Positions 1 through 10,108 are shown, counted from the first letter of the stretch. The stretch: 27,500 bases of DNA from Candidatus Hydrogenedentota bacterium (GCA_029556545.1 JAKQEQ010000066.1:1-27500); one strand, 5' to 3'. A program made the numbers and translations. Notes: generated from the sequence alone by a model not told the origin.

Positions 1-11
1 ACATCCCGTAA

Positions 12-32
12 GGTGCGCTTCCTCGGCGCACC
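12..32 (+). promoter_or_regulatory. Hairpin in the tuf leader
   Basis: GGTGCGC at 12-18 and GCGCACC at 26-32 form a perfect 7-bp stem around a 7-nt loop. It lies just upstream of the AGGAGG ribosome binding site (43-48) of tuf. It has no U-run, so it is more likely a processing or attenuating hairpin than a full terminator. What lies upstream (fusA would be expected) is outside the window. Confidence 0.4.
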
Positions 33-53
33 GCACCGAACCAGGAGGCCATC

Positions 54-1244
<1,191 letters not shown>

Positions 1245-1286
1245 ACCCGGCGCGCGCGCCGCGGAGAATAGGACCGGAGAGCACAC

Positions 1287-1598
1287 ATGGCCGTCACGCA
1301 TAAGATACGAATCAAGCTGCGGGCATACGATCACCACTTGCTTGATCAATCGACGCGGGAGATCGTGGCCGCCGCCCAACGCACGGGCGCGGGAATCAAC
1401 GGCCCGATTCCGTTGCCGACGGCCATCAGCAAGTATACGGTGCTGCGCGGCCCGCACATCGACAAGAAGTCGCGCGAGCAGTTCGAGAGCCGAACCCATA
1501 AGCGGTTGCTCGATATTCTCAACCCGAACGCGGCAACGGTCGACGCCCTGATGAAGCTCGACCTGCCGGCCGGGGTTGATGTCGAGATCAAGCAGTAG
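1287..1598 (+). CDS. rpsJ: 30S ribosomal protein S10
   Basis: S10 is a small-subunit head protein; in the family it also binds NusB in antitermination complexes. The 103-residue length is normal. The N-terminal run [17 protein letters not shown] and the internal GPIPLPT are family hallmarks. It starts at ATG 1287, preceded by GGAG. It opens the S10 operon, 42 bp after tuf, and that gap contains a 14-bp CG-only palindrome at 1248-1261. No separate promoter is evident, so co-transcription with tuf is likely. Confidence 0.98.
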   Translation: MAVTHKIRIKLRAYDHHLLDQSTREIVAAAQRTGAGINGPIPLPTAISKYTVLRGPHIDKKSREQFESRTHKRLLDILNPNAATVDALMKLDLPAGVDVEIKQ

Positions 1599-1634
1599 CG
1601 GCTGGGCGGGCGAAGCTGTAGAGGACGACAAGCG

Positions 1635-2306
1635 ATGTTGAATGGAATACTGGGCAGGAAGGTCGGCATGACCCGCCTCTTTACGGCGGACGGCCGATGG
1701 ATACCGGTCACGCTTATCGAGGCCGGGCCGTGCACGGTCGTGCAGCGCAAGAGCGCGGCGAAGGACGGCTATGACGCCGTACAACTCGGCTTCGGCGAAG
1801 CGAAGGAGGGGCGCTGCACCATGCCGGTGCGGGGCCACTTCAAGGCCGCCGGCGTGACGCCGAAGCGGCATCTTTTTGAATTCCGCGTGACGGGCGACGA
1901 CGAATTGAAGCCGGGCGATGAAATCAAGACGGATATTTTCGCGATCGGCGAATTCGTGGACGTGACCGGGACCTCGAAGGGTAAGGGGTTCGCGGGCGTT
2001 ATCAAACGGCATCACTATAGCGGCGGACCGGGCACGCACGGGTCGAATTTCCACCGGGCGCCGGGGTCCATCGGGCAGAGCGCGTACCCCGCGGAGGTGT
2101 ACAAGGGCAAGGGACTGCCGGGGCACATGGGCGACGAGCGGGTTACCGCGCAGAACGTCGAGGTCGTCGACGTCGATAGCGAGAAGAATCTGCTCGTGGT
2201 GCGCGGCGCGGTGCCCGGCGCGAACGGCGGCCTGCTGATGGTGCGCCGGAGCGTGAAGGGCCGGGTGCGCAAAGCGGCCGAGAAGTCGGAGAAAGGGTCG
2301 AAGTAA
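1635..2306 (+). CDS. rplC: 50S ribosomal protein L3
   Basis: L3 binds 23S rRNA early in assembly and reaches towards the peptidyl transferase centre. The 223-residue length is slightly above the usual 205-215. The start [15 protein letters not shown], the central [19 protein letters not shown] and the loop segment [14 protein letters not shown] are diagnostic. The end carries a short lysine-rich tail. The last base of its TAA stop is the first base of the rplD ATG, which implies translational coupling. Confidence 0.98.
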   Translation: MLNGILGRKVGMTRLFTADGRWIPVTLIEAGPCTVVQRKSAAKDGYDAVQLGFGEAKEGRCTMPVRGHFKAAGVTPKRHLFEFRVTGDDELKPGDEIKTDIFAIGEFVDVTGTSKGKGFAGVIKRHHYSGGPGTHGSNFHRAPGSIGQSAYPAEVYKGKGLPGHMGDERVTAQNVEVVDVDSEKNLLVVRGAVPGANGGLLMVRRSVKGRVRKAAEKSEKGSK

Positions 2307-2932
2307 TGGCTTCGGTGAAAGTCGTCGATATGAGCGGCGCCGATCAGGGTGTGCGCGAGGTGGCCGACAAGGTATTCGCCGCGCCCTTCAACGAGACGGT
2401 TGTCCATGAGGCCGTTCTGGCGCTGCGGAACGCGGCGCGACAGGGCACGCACAAGACGAAAACGCGCAAAGAAGTGAGCGGCGGCGGCGCGAAGCCGTTC
2501 CGCCAGAAGGGCACGGGCCGGTCGCGGCAGGGCAGCAGCCGTGAACCGCAGATGCGCGGCGGCGGCACGGTGTTCGGGCCCATTCCCCGCAGTTACCGCC
2601 AGGCCGTGTCGGTGCGCGTGAAGCGCCAGGCCATCTGCTGCGCGCTAAGCGACCGCCTTCGCGAGGACCGCTTGAGCGTCTTGGCGGGCTTGCTCGTCGA
2701 GCAGCCCAAGACCAAGCCGTTCGCGGCCATGATGGCGCGCCTGTCGCCGGAAGGGCGCAAGACGCTCCTGGTGACCGCGGACATGGATCAGCGCCTGTTG
2801 CTTTCCGCGCGGAACATTCCGCATGTGACCGTGCGCACGGCCTCGGACCTGAATGTCCTGGACGTGATGTTGGCGAACCGGGTGATAGTCCAGGAAGAGG
2901 CGCTGCAACCGCTGGAGGAAAGGTTGTCATGA
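2306..2932 (+). CDS. rplD: 50S ribosomal protein L4
   Basis: L4 binds 23S rRNA and its extended loop lines the peptide exit tunnel; in enterobacteria it also represses the S10 operon. The 208-residue length is normal. The tunnel-loop segment KPFRQKGTGRSRQGSSR and the following GGGTVFGP are characteristic. It overlaps rplC by one base at its start and rplW by four bases (ATGA) at its end. The sequence does not show whether autoregulation by L4 exists in this organism. Confidence 0.98.
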   Translation: MASVKVVDMSGADQGVREVADKVFAAPFNETVVHEAVLALRNAARQGTHKTKTRKEVSGGGAKPFRQKGTGRSRQGSSREPQMRGGGTVFGPIPRSYRQAVSVRVKRQAICCALSDRLREDRLSVLAGLLVEQPKTKPFAAMMARLSPEGRKTLLVTADMDQRLLLSARNIPHVTVRTASDLNVLDVMLANRVIVQEEALQPLEERLS

Positions 2933-3222
2933 GCGTGGAGCCGCACAAGATCATCCTGCGCCCCATCATTACGGAAGAATCGCAGATTCAAACGCGCAAG
3001 GCGAATCAATACACGTTTCGGGTGCGCAGCGAGGCGAACAAGCAGCAGATCCGCGAAGCGATCGAGACGCAGTTCCCCGAGGTGCGTGTCGTGTCGATTA
3101 ACACGATGAATTATCAAGGTAAACTCCGGCGGCACATGGGGTCGCGCCACGTGGGCCGCCGTTCGCAATGGAAGAAGGCGGTCGTCACCCTACGTCGGGG
3201 CGACGTGATCGACCTGATCTAG
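2929..3222 (+). CDS. rplW: 50S ribosomal protein L23
   Basis: L23 sits beside the peptide exit and is the docking point for trigger factor and SRP. The 97-residue length is normal. The N-terminal [11 protein letters not shown] and the [21 protein letters not shown] segment match the family. The Gly/Arg-rich loop [16 protein letters not shown] lies near residue 65. The ATG overlaps the rplD stop by four bases. rplB follows 13 bp downstream. Confidence 0.97.
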   Translation: MSVEPHKIILRPIITEESQIQTRKANQYTFRVRSEANKQQIREAIETQFPEVRVVSINTMNYQGKLRRHMGSRHVGRRSQWKKAVVTLRRGDVIDLI

Positions 3223-3235
3223 GGAAGGCAAGGCA

Positions 3236-4063
3236 ATGCCAGTCAAACGATTCAAACCGGTGACGCCCTCGCGGCGCGGCATGTCGGTGTCCGATTTTTC
3301 CGACCTGACCAAGAAGCAGCCCGAGAAGGCCCTGCTTGAACCCGCGCACGATCGGGCCGGTCGCAATAGCCAGGGCCGAATTACCATGCGGCGCCGGGGC
3401 GGCGGCCATAAGCGCCGCTACCGGATCATTGATTTTCGACGGGACAAGGACGGCATCCCGGGCAAAGTGGTGTCGATTGAGTACGACCCGAACCGTAGTG
3501 CGCGCATCGCGCTGGTGTCCTACGTGGATGGTGAGAAGCGCTATATCATCGCGCCCAGCGGCTTGGCGGTCGGTGCGACCATCACGAGCGGGCCGGACGC
3601 CGAATACGAGGTAGGCAACACGCTTCCCCTCGAGCGCATCCCTTTGGGAGCGAACGTTCACAACGTCGAACTTACGCCGGGCAAAGGCGGTCAGTTGGCG
3701 CGGTCGGCGGGCAACGGGTGTCAATTGCTCGCGAAGGAAGGCCGCTACTGCGTGTTGCGTCTGCCTTCCGGCGAGATGCGCCGCGTGCTCGCGGTATGCC
3801 GCGCGACCATCGGCGCGGTGGGCAATGAAGAACACGTGAACATTGAAAGCGGAAAGGCCGGCCGGAGCCGTTGGCTCGGCAAGCGCCCGAAAGTCCGCGG
3901 CGTCGCCATGAACCCCGTCGACCATCCGCACGGCGGCGGCGAGGGCCGCAGTTCCGGCGGGCGGCACCCGAGCACGCCGTGGGGCGTACCGACCAAGGGG
4001 TACAAGACCCGAAAGAAGAAGAACCGGACCAGCCAGTACATCATCCGGCGCCGGACGAAGTAG
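3236..4063 (+). CDS. rplB: 50S ribosomal protein L2
   Basis: L2 is a core large-subunit protein needed for subunit association and peptidyl transfer. The 275-residue length is normal. The N-terminal [11 protein letters not shown], the central GAxxHNVEL segment and the C-terminal [14 protein letters not shown] loop, which holds the conserved functional histidine, are all visible. It lies 13 bp after rplW. The 78-bp gap that follows is the longest up to this point in the cluster, and it holds a perfect hairpin (see 4092-4110). Confidence 0.98.
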   Translation: MPVKRFKPVTPSRRGMSVSDFSDLTKKQPEKALLEPAHDRAGRNSQGRITMRRRGGGHKRRYRIIDFRRDKDGIPGKVVSIEYDPNRSARIALVSYVDGEKRYIIAPSGLAVGATITSGPDAEYEVGNTLPLERIPLGANVHNVELTPGKGGQLARSAGNGCQLLAKEGRYCVLRLPSGEMRRVLAVCRATIGAVGNEEHVNIESGKAGRSRWLGKRPKVRGVAMNPVDHPHGGGEGRSSGGRHPSTPWGVPTKGYKTRKKKNRTSQYIIRRRTK

Positions 4064-4091
4064 TGGCATGGGTAGCTTGCTCATGATTCCG

Positions 4092-4110
4092 CACGGGCGG
4101 GACGCCCGTG
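4092..4110. repeat. GC-rich palindrome CACGGGCG-GGA-CGCCCGTG between rplB and rpsS
   Basis: A perfect 8-bp inverted repeat with a 3-nt loop sits in the rplB-rpsS gap. The same 19-mer with a single mismatch occurs in reverse complement at 16952-16970, overlapping the end of the HD-GYP-like gene. That suggests a dispersed repeat family rather than a terminator specific to this operon. No U-run follows. Confidence 0.65.
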
Positions 4111-4141
4111 ACACACAAGATGGAGAACAGGAGACAGCATC

Positions 4142-4405
4142 GTGGCCCGCTCACTGAAAAAAGGGTACTTCGTGGATGTGCACTTGCTCGATAAGGTTCG
4201 GGCGGCGCAGGCGACGCAGGACCGCAAGGCCATCAAGACCTGGTCGCGCCGCTCGACGGTGATTCCGGACATGGTGGGCCTCACGATCGCGGTCCACAAC
4301 GGGAAGACCTTCATCCCCGTGTTCATTACGGAAAACATGGTCGGGCACAGGTTGGGTGAATTCGCGCCCACGCGCACGTTCCGCGCGCACGCGGGCGCGA
4401 AATAA
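4142..4405 (+). CDS. rpsS: 30S ribosomal protein S19
   Basis: S19 is a small-subunit head protein that pairs with S13 near the A-site tRNA. The 87-residue length is slightly short but normal. It begins [11 protein letters not shown] and contains [14 protein letters not shown] and the conserved [13 protein letters not shown]. The start is GTG 4142, chosen because the family always begins at this point and because GGAG lies just upstream (4130-4133). Confidence 0.97.
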   Translation: MARSLKKGYFVDVHLLDKVRAAQATQDRKAIKTWSRRSTVIPDMVGLTIAVHNGKTFIPVFITENMVGHRLGEFAPTRTFRAHAGAK

Positions 4406-4420
4406 GCGGGAGTACTCGTC

Positions 4421-4813
4421 ATGGCAACCGCCGTCGCACATGCAAAGAACTTGAGCATTGCGCCGCGCAAGGTGCGGCTCGTCGCCGACCTCATCCGCGG
4501 CAAGAAAGTGCCCGAGGCGCGGGCGATTCTGGAATATACGCTGAAGCGCTCGGCGCTCCCGCTGCGCAAGCTGCTGGACAGCGCGGTCGCGAACGCGGAG
4601 AACGCCGCCGCCGAAAAGCACGATCGCCTTGATACGGACGAAATGGTCGTGGCGCTGATCACCGTCGACCAGGGGCTGACGCTGAAGCGGTGGCGCGCGA
4701 TGCCGCGCGGCCGCGGCGTGCGCATTCGCAAGCGGCGCAGCCACGTGAGCATTCGGATCAGCGGCGGCGAACGCGCGCCGAAGGCGTCCGCGAAAGCGAA
4801 AACGAAGGAATAA
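4421..4813 (+). CDS. rplV: 50S ribosomal protein L22
   Basis: L22 contacts all 23S domains, and its beta-hairpin lines the exit tunnel. The 130-residue length exceeds the usual ~110 because of a C-terminal Ala/Lys tail after GGERAPK. The motifs APRKVRLVADLIRGK and the hairpin region RAMPRGRGVRIRKRRSH are typical. It sits 15 bp after rpsS and 11 bp before rpsC. Confidence 0.97.
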   Translation: MATAVAHAKNLSIAPRKVRLVADLIRGKKVPEARAILEYTLKRSALPLRKLLDSAVANAENAAAEKHDRLDTDEMVVALITVDQGLTLKRWRAMPRGRGVRIRKRRSHVSIRISGGERAPKASAKAKTKE

Positions 4814-4824
4814 AGGAGAGCAAC

Positions 4825-5538
4825 GTGGGTCAGAAGGTACATCCGAACGGCTTCCGCCTGGGCGTGATCCAGAATTGGTCGTCCATATGGTATGCGGGCC
4901 GGAACTACGCCGACCTGCTGCACGAGGACCTCAAACTCCGCGACTACATCAAGAAGCGCCTGTACAACACGGGCGTGGCGAAGATTGACATCGAGCGGGC
5001 GGGCCGCAAGGCCAAGGTGCATATCTACACGGCCCGGCCCGGGCTCGTGATCGGCCAGCGCGGCCAGGAAGTCGATAAGCTGCGCTACGAGTTGGAGCAA
5101 CTCACCGGTCGCGAACTGCTCATCAACATCCATGAAGTGCTCAGTCCGGAACTTAGCGCGGTGCTCGTGGCCGAGAGTATCGCCCAGCAACTCGAACGCC
5201 GCGTCTCGTTCCGGCGCGCCATGAAAAAGGCGATTCAAAACACGATACGGCTGGGAGCGAAAGGCATTCGCTTGCGGGTGGCGGGCCGGTTGAACGGCGC
5301 GGAAATCGCCCGGTCCGAGCAGGCGCGCGAGGGCAGCGTGCCGCTCCATACCTTGCGCGCGAACGTCGACTACGGTATCGCGGTCGCGCGGACGACCTAC
5401 GGCACGATTGGCGTGAAGTGCTGGGTCTACCACGGCGAACTGGCGCCTGGCGAGATGGTGACGATGATCGGCGGGCAGGCGGCGGCGCATCCGCGGCGGG
5501 GCGAGCGCGCGGGCGCCGGCCGCGATTCGGGCCGATAG
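4825..5538 (+). CDS. rpsC: 30S ribosomal protein S3
   Basis: S3 binds mRNA at the entry tunnel and has helicase activity with S4 and S5. The start is GTG 4825, immediately after AAAGGAGAG; the frame is open further upstream but the family begins at GQKVHPNGFRLG. From this start it is 237 residues, a normal length. The KH-domain GxxG loop is at residues 77-80 (GQRG), and the C-terminal domain contains GRLNGAEIARSE and the YG-containing beta region. A Gly/Arg-rich tail ends the protein. Confidence 0.97.
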   Translation: MGQKVHPNGFRLGVIQNWSSIWYAGRNYADLLHEDLKLRDYIKKRLYNTGVAKIDIERAGRKAKVHIYTARPGLVIGQRGQEVDKLRYELEQLTGRELLINIHEVLSPELSAVLVAESIAQQLERRVSFRRAMKKAIQNTIRLGAKGIRLRVAGRLNGAEIARSEQAREGSVPLHTLRANVDYGIAVARTTYGTIGVKCWVYHGELAPGEMVTMIGGQAAAHPRRGERAGAGRDSGR

Positions 5539-5551
5539 GAGAACGTAAACG

Positions 5552-5959
5552 ATGTTGATGCCGAAGCGAGTCAAGTATCGCAAACAGCAGCGCGGTCGGC
5601 GCTCGGGCATGACCAAGGGCGGCGGATCGGTCGATTTCGGCGAATACGGCCTGAAAGCGATGCGCGACGGCTGGATCACGGCGCGTCAGATCGAGGCCGC
5701 CCGTATCGCCATGACGCGCTACGTGAAGCGCGGCGGCAAGATTTGGATTCGCGTGTTTCCGGACAAACCGATCACGAAGAAGCCCGCCGAAGTGCGTATG
5801 GGCAAGGGCAAGGGCGCGCCCGAGGCGTGGGTGGCCGTCGTCAAGCCGGGCCGGGTCATGTTCGAGATCGAGGGTGTGACCGAGGACATCGCGCGCGAGG
5901 CAATCCGCCTGGCGGGGCACAAGCTGCCGATCCCGACCAAGTTCGTGAAACGCGATTAG
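5552..5959 (+). CDS. rplP: 50S ribosomal protein L16
   Basis: L16 organises the A-tRNA side of the peptidyl transferase centre. The 135-residue length is normal. It begins [15 protein letters not shown], the usual bacterial start, and includes [13 protein letters not shown], the [14 protein letters not shown] segment and MGKGKG. The C-terminal [12 protein letters not shown] is diagnostic. It sits between rpsC (13 bp) and rpmC (12 bp). Confidence 0.98.
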   Translation: MLMPKRVKYRKQQRGRRSGMTKGGGSVDFGEYGLKAMRDGWITARQIEAARIAMTRYVKRGGKIWIRVFPDKPITKKPAEVRMGKGKGAPEAWVAVVKPGRVMFEIEGVTEDIAREAIRLAGHKLPIPTKFVKRD

Positions 5960-5971
5960 AGGAGGCGGCAC

Positions 5972-6181
5972 GTGAAGGCCAATCAATTGCGAGAGATGAC
6001 CGGCGAACAGTTGCAGGAACGCCTGGACAAGCGGCAGCGCGACCTGCTCGCTCACCGCATCCAGGCGACCACCGAGATCGTGGAAAACGTCCGGGTCGTG
6101 CGCGAAGCGCGCCGGGAAATTGCCCGAATCAAGACGGTCTTGCGCGAGCGCGAGCTTGCCGCCGCGAAGAGGAGCCAATAG
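5972..6181 (+). CDS. rpmC: 50S ribosomal protein L29
   Basis: L29 is a two-helix protein next to L23 at the exit tunnel. The 69-residue length is normal. It starts at GTG 5972 after GGAGG and reads [17 protein letters not shown], then [16 protein letters not shown], the conserved R-I-x-T-x-L-R-E end. rpsQ follows after two bases. Confidence 0.95.
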   Translation: MKANQLREMTGEQLQERLDKRQRDLLAHRIQATTEIVENVRVVREARREIARIKTVLRERELAAAKRSQ

Positions 6182-6183
6182 AC

Positions 6184-6438
6184 ATGGCGGAAGGATACCG
6201 CAAGGAACGGGTCGGCGTGGTCGCCAGCGACCGAATGGACAAGACGATCACCGTGGTCGTCGAGGGATTCAAGCAGCACCCGCTGTACAAGAAGCGTATC
6301 AAGCAGACGAAGAAGTTCAAGGCCCACGACGAGCGCAACGAGTGCCAAGTGGGCGACACGGTGCGGATTGTGGAGACGCGGCCGCTCAGTAAGACGAAGC
6401 GGTGGCGCCTGGCCGAGATCGTGAAACGCGCGGAGTGA
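6184..6438 (+). CDS. rpsQ: 30S ribosomal protein S17
   Basis: S17 is a primary 16S rRNA-binding protein with an OB fold. It is 84 residues from ATG 6184, a normal length. The frame stays open upstream, but the family start [19 protein letters not shown] fixes the N-terminus. The central [19 protein letters not shown] and the C-terminal [13 protein letters not shown] are diagnostic. Confidence 0.97.
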   Translation: MAEGYRKERVGVVASDRMDKTITVVVEGFKQHPLYKKRIKQTKKFKAHDERNECQVGDTVRIVETRPLSKTKRWRLAEIVKRAE

Positions 6439-6482
6439 CGCCGGCGCAGCGACGCCTGAAGCGGCGAAAAAGGTAACGGACC

Positions 6483-6872
6483 ATGATTCAGATTTACTCA
6501 CGACTGAAGGTCGCCGATAACAGCGGCGCGCGGCGTATCCGCGTCATCCAGATCATGGGCGGGTCGAAGCGGCGCTACGGCGGCCTCGGCGACATCATCA
6601 CGGCGACGGTCAAGGACGCGCTTCCGAACGCCGCAATAAAGAAGGGCGACGTGGTGAAGGCGGTCATCGTGCGGACGCGGCAGGACACGAAGCGCGCGGA
6701 CGGCACGACGATCCGTTTCGACTCGAACGCCGCCGTGCTGGTGAACCTGGACAAGAAGGACAAGGGCAAGGAGCCCGAGCCGCGGGGCACCCGCGTTTTC
6801 GGGCCCGTGCCCCGCGAACTGCGCGCCAAAGGCTTTACGAAGATACTGTCACTGGCGCCTGAAGTGTTGTAA
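6483..6872 (+). CDS. rplN: 50S ribosomal protein L14, with a small insertion
   Basis: L14 forms intersubunit bridges with 16S rRNA. At 129 residues it is longer than the usual 122-123. The core motifs are intact: [42 protein letters not shown] and the end [23 protein letters not shown]. The extra residues fall between VLVN and RGTR (about residues 88-101), where an acidic/basic stretch [11 protein letters not shown] replaces the normal short turn. It sits 44 bp after rpsQ. Confidence 0.97.
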   Translation: MIQIYSRLKVADNSGARRIRVIQIMGGSKRRYGGLGDIITATVKDALPNAAIKKGDVVKAVIVRTRQDTKRADGTTIRFDSNAAVLVNLDKKDKGKEPEPRGTRVFGPVPRELRAKGFTKILSLAPEVL

Positions 6873-6884
6873 AGGAACGATGTC

Positions 6885-7205
6885 ATGCATATCCGAAAGA
6901 ACGATACGGTCGTCGTGATACGCGGCAAGTACAAGGGCCGCCGCGGCCGCGTGTTGGCCATGTATCCGAAGAAGAGCCGGGTCCTCGTCGAAGGCGTGAA
7001 TATCATCAAGCGGCACACGCGCGCCAGCAGCCGGAACCAGAAAGGCGGGATCGTCGAGCGCGAGGCGCCGATCCACGTATCGAACGTGCAGCCGTGGTGC
7101 GAATCCGCCAAGGCGCCGTCGCCCATCGTGATGAAGCGCCTCGAGGACGGCAGCCGCGTGCGGGTTTTTCAGATAAACGGCGAAACCCTCACCGATAAAC
7201 GCTGA
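6885..7205 (+). CDS. rplX: 50S ribosomal protein L24
   Basis: L24 is an assembly initiator near the exit tunnel. The 106-residue length is normal. An N-terminal KOW motif ([20 protein letters not shown]) leads to [11 protein letters not shown] and [17 protein letters not shown]. The C-terminal zinc-type CxxC seen in some L24 proteins is absent; only one cysteine remains. It lies between rplN (12 bp) and rplE (14 bp). Confidence 0.97.
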   Translation: MHIRKNDTVVVIRGKYKGRRGRVLAMYPKKSRVLVEGVNIIKRHTRASSRNQKGGIVEREAPIHVSNVQPWCESAKAPSPIVMKRLEDGSRVRVFQINGETLTDKR

Positions 7206-7219
7206 GGAGGAGCGCAACC

Positions 7220-7765
7220 TTGACACCGAGACTCAAAGAACGCTACCTGACCGAGATTGCGCCGCGCTTGCGCGAGCAGTTCAAATTCAAGAACGTCATG
7301 GAAGCGCCGAAACTCGAAAAGATCGTGGTGAACATGGGCGTCGGCGACGCGACCCAGGACCAGCGCATGCTTGAGAATGCGCTGGCGGAACTGAGCATTA
7401 TCGCGGGTCAGAAGGGCTGCATCCGCAAGGCGCGGCGGTCCATCTCGAATTTCAAGCTGCGCGCCGGAGCCCAGATTGGCTGCATGGTCACGCTGCGCGG
7501 CGACCGCATGTATGAATTCATGGACCGGCTGTTCAACATCGCGATCCCTCGCGTGCGCGACTTTCGCGGTATCTCGCCGCGCGGATTCGACAAGTTCGGG
7601 AATTTCACGCTCGGCTTGCGCGAGCAGACGATATTCCCCGAGATTAACATCGACAAAGTGACGAAGGTGCGCGGGATGAACGTGACCTTCGTGATCAAGA
7701 ACAGCAGGTCCTCGGACGAGAGCCGGGAACTGTTGCGGCAGCTCGGGATGCCGTTCAGCAATTAG
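7220..7765 (+). CDS. rplE: 50S ribosomal protein L5
   Basis: L5 binds 5S rRNA and contacts the P-site tRNA. The 181-residue length is normal. The start is TTG 7220 after GAGGAGG; no ATG is available before the conserved [13 protein letters not shown]. Motifs include [12 protein letters not shown], the SISNFKLR loop, GRGI-like [18 protein letters not shown], and EQTIFPEI. The stretch [11 protein letters not shown] differs from the common PVVTKAKKSIA. It is followed 32 bp later by another TTG-started gene. Confidence 0.97.
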   Translation: MTPRLKERYLTEIAPRLREQFKFKNVMEAPKLEKIVVNMGVGDATQDQRMLENALAELSIIAGQKGCIRKARRSISNFKLRAGAQIGCMVTLRGDRMYEFMDRLFNIAIPRVRDFRGISPRGFDKFGNFTLGLREQTIFPEINIDKVTKVRGMNVTFVIKNSRSSDESRELLRQLGMPFSN

Positions 7766-7797
7766 CGCGACGTAACGGCGCCACAAGGAGTAGCACC

Positions 7798-8103
7798 TTG
7801 GCGAAGAAATGCAAGACAGAACACGTAAAGCGGATAGCGAAGCTCGTGGATCAGTATCGCGTCAAGCGGCGCGAACTGCTCGCGATCATCAAGAACCTCG
7901 AGTCGACGATGGAGCAGCGCCAGGAGGCCTATCGCAAGCTGGCGCGTCTTCCCCGGGACTCGAGCGCGGCACGATACCGCAATCGGTGCGCGCTCTCGGG
8001 GCGTCCGCGAGGGTATTACCGCAAGTTTCGGCTGTCCCGGATAGCGCTTCGTGAACTGGCGCTCGAGGGCAAGCTGCCCGGCGTGAAAAAGTCGAGCTGG
8101 TGA
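7798..8103 (+). CDS. rpsN: 30S ribosomal protein S14, long zinc-free form
   Basis: S14 helps assemble the 30S head. At 101 residues it belongs to the long class without zinc-binding CxxC pairs, rather than the ~61-residue zinc form. The C-terminal [21 protein letters not shown] and LPGVKKSSW are diagnostic. The start is TTG 7798, after AAGGAG (7785-7790), and begins [11 protein letters not shown]. It lies in the standard place between rplE and rpsH. Confidence 0.97.
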   Translation: MAKKCKTEHVKRIAKLVDQYRVKRRELLAIIKNLESTMEQRQEAYRKLARLPRDSSAARYRNRCALSGRPRGYYRKFRLSRIALRELALEGKLPGVKKSSW

Positions 8104-8122
8104 GGAAAGGTATAACCGAATC

Positions 8123-8521
8123 ATGGCTATGAGTGACCCCATTGCCGATTTGCTGACGCGCCTGCGTAACGCCATCATGGCCCAACAGACCGCCGTCGAG
8201 TGCCCCGCGTCCCACGTGAAGCTCGAGATTTGCCGGGTACTAAAGCAACAAGGCTTTATCAAGGACTTCGAGGTGGTCGAGGACGTCGGGCCCGGCCGCC
8301 TGCGTGTTGCGTTGAAGTACCTCCCGGACCGCAGCCCCGTATTGCAGGGGCTGCGCCGCGTGAGCCGGCCGAGTCTGCGCGTGTACGTGCGGAACAAGGA
8401 CATCAAGCCGGTGCGCAGCGGGCTGGGCATCTCCATTATCAGCACCTCCAGCGGCGTGATGACCGGCAAAGACGCGCGCAAGGCGGGGGTCGGCGGCGAA
8501 GTCATTTGCGAGGTCTGGTGA
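8123..8521 (+). CDS. rpsH: 30S ribosomal protein S8
   Basis: S8 is a primary 16S rRNA-binding protein and, in enterobacteria, the spc operon repressor. The 132-residue length is normal. It starts MAMSDPIADLLTRLRNA; the middle contains GFIKDFEVVED, and the end contains GLGISIISTSSGVMTGKDARKAGVGGEVICEVW, which is the family C-terminus. It is 19 bp after rpsN. Confidence 0.98.
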   Translation: MAMSDPIADLLTRLRNAIMAQQTAVECPASHVKLEICRVLKQQGFIKDFEVVEDVGPGRLRVALKYLPDRSPVLQGLRRVSRPSLRVYVRNKDIKPVRSGLGISIISTSSGVMTGKDARKAGVGGEVICEVW

Positions 8522-8551
8522 CGCCGGGCAAGCAAGGAAAGGAAGTGTATC

Positions 8552-9091
8552 GTGTCGCGAATAGGTAGATTGCCGGTGCCGATTCCGGACGGCGTGACCT
8601 GCGATGTGCGCGGGACGCGGCTCAAGGTGAAGGGTCCGAAGGGCTCGCTGGAACGCGAGTTCCTGCCGCGCATGACGCTCACGGTCGAGGACAAGGAGAT
8701 TTGTGTGGCGCGCCGCAGCGAAGCGCGAGAGGACCGCGCGACACACGGCCTCACGCGCGCCCTGATCCAGAACATGGTCCTCGGCGTGACGCAGGGCTTC
8801 GAGAAGACGCTGCTCATCGAAGGCGTGGGCTATCGCGCCTCCCTTCAGGGGAAGAACCTGAACCTGGCCCTCGGTTTCAGTCATCCCGTGACGATCGAGC
8901 CTCCGGAGGGCATTGCCTTCGCCGTGGAAAACCCGCAGACCATCAAGGTCTCGGGAATTGACAAGGAGTTGGTCGGGCAGGTGGCCGCCAATATACGCGC
9001 GTTGCGCAAGCCGGAGCCGTACAAGGGCAAGGGCGTGCGCTATGCGAACGAATACGTGCGCCGCAAGGTGGGCAAGGCCGGAGCGAAGTAG
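8552..9091 (+). CDS. rplF: 50S ribosomal protein L6
   Basis: L6 lies near the sarcin-ricin loop and the factor-binding site. The 179-residue length is normal. The start is GTG 8552 after GGAAAGGAA, giving SRIGRLPVPIPDGV. Both repeats of the fold are visible, including KGPKGSLERE and the second-domain HPVTIEPPEGI, SGIDKELVGQVAANIRALR and GKGVRYANEYVRRKVGKAG. A 67-bp gap with a GC hairpin follows. Confidence 0.97.
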   Translation: MSRIGRLPVPIPDGVTCDVRGTRLKVKGPKGSLEREFLPRMTLTVEDKEICVARRSEAREDRATHGLTRALIQNMVLGVTQGFEKTLLIEGVGYRASLQGKNLNLALGFSHPVTIEPPEGIAFAVENPQTIKVSGIDKELVGQVAANIRALRKPEPYKGKGVRYANEYVRRKVGKAGAK

Positions 9092-9110
9092 CCGGCGGTG
9101 ACGCAACAGC

Positions 9111-9141
9111 GCGTGTGCGCCGCGGCATAGCGGCGGCACGC
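9111..9141 (+). promoter_or_regulatory. Intra-operon hairpin between rplF and rplR
   Basis: The left arm GCGTGTGCGCCGC (9111-9123) pairs with GCGGCGGCACGC (9130-9141) around the loop GGCATA: six GC pairs next to the loop, a small internal bulge, then five outer pairs. There is no U-run. It may be a weak attenuator or an RNA-processing site; the role is inferred only from structure and position. Confidence 0.35.
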
Positions 9142-9158
9142 TATCGGGAAACGCAGTC

Positions 9159-9512
9159 ATGGCACGAAAGAGCAGAAAAGTGAATTTGCTGGAGCGACGG
9201 AAACGGCGGGTCCGCAAGACCGTGTCTGGGTCGGCGGATCGGCCCCGGCTGCGGGTCACCCGCACGCTGAAGCACATTTACGCGCAGATTATCGATGACA
9301 CGCAGGGCCGTATCCTCACGACGGTATCGTCGCTCGGCCTGAAGGTCGCCGGCGGCAACGTGGCGGGCGCCACAGAGGTCGGAAAGGCGCTCGGGGAGCA
9401 GGCGGTGGCCAAAGGTATTAGACAGGTGTGTTTTGACCGCGGCGGCCGGCTGTATCACGGCCGCGTCAAGGCATTGGCCGACGCCGCGCGCGAAGCCGGC
9501 CTGCAATTCTAG
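9159..9512 (+). CDS. rplR: 50S ribosomal protein L18
   Basis: L18 binds 5S rRNA together with L5 and L25. The 117-residue length is normal. The N-terminus is basic ([18 protein letters not shown]), followed by [21 protein letters not shown] and the C-terminal [27 protein letters not shown], which is diagnostic. The ribosome binding site is weak (GGGAAA), so translation may depend on upstream coupling. Confidence 0.97.
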   Translation: MARKSRKVNLLERRKRRVRKTVSGSADRPRLRVTRTLKHIYAQIIDDTQGRILTTVSSLGLKVAGGNVAGATEVGKALGEQAVAKGIRQVCFDRGGRLYHGRVKALADAAREAGLQF

Positions 9513-9523
9513 GAGAACAGACG

Positions 9524-10108
9524 TTGAATACGCCAGCAGCACAAGGACCAGCAGCGGAAGAGCGCCCGAAGGGGCGCGCGGGCGCCGGGGAAGGCCGCGG
9601 CCCCCGACGGCCCCGGGAACGGGATGCGCAAGAGAGCGAGTTCATCGAGCATGTCGTCAAGATCTACCGCGTCGCGAAGGTCGTGAAGGGCGGCCGGCGC
9701 TTCAGTTTCAGCGCGATAGTGGTTGTGGGCGACGGAAACGGGCGCGTGGGCGCGGCGTTGGGCAAGGCGGCCGAGGTTCCCGAGGCGATTCGCAAGGCGA
9801 TCGAGCGGGCGCGCCGCAACTTGGTTGCGGTGCCCATCGTGAATACGACCATCCCCCACGACGTCCACGGCATTTCGGATTCGGCGTGCGTGCTGCTCAA
9901 GCCGGCCTCGCTGGGCACGGGCATCGTCGCGGGCGGGCCGGTGCGCGCCGTCGTCGAGGCCGCGGGATACAAAAACATCCTGACCAAATCGTTGGGATCG
10001 AACAACGCCACGAACGTCGTCTGGGCGACGATCGAGGGACTGAAGCAGTTGAAACGCGTCGAAGAAGTCGCGTCCATGCGCGGCCTCGAAGTGGCGGAAG
10101 TGCTGTAA
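9524..10108 (+). CDS. rpsE: 30S ribosomal protein S5
   Basis: S5 acts in decoding fidelity and the mRNA helicase centre. From TTG 9524 (after AGGAGAA) it is 194 residues; the family core begins near residue 38 ([22 protein letters not shown]). The Ala/Gly/Pro/Arg-rich first 35 residues are a disordered extension. The S5 motifs [32 protein letters not shown] and [13 protein letters not shown] are clear. rpmD, the usual next gene, is absent. Confidence 0.96.
   Translation: MNTPAAQGPAAEERPKGRAGAGEGRGPRRPRERDAQESEFIEHVVKIYRVAKVVKGGRRFSFSAIVVVGDGNGRVGAALGKAAEVPEAIRKAIERARRNLVAVPIVNTTIPHDVHGISDSACVLLKPASLGTGIVAGGPVRAVVEAAGYKNILTKSLGSNNATNVVWATIEGLKQLKRVEEVASMRGLEVAEVL

Noticed and set aside
4081-5679. 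A 532-codon minus-strand frame opposite rpsS to rplP
   Set aside because: Antisense to four ribosomal genes and without domain features.
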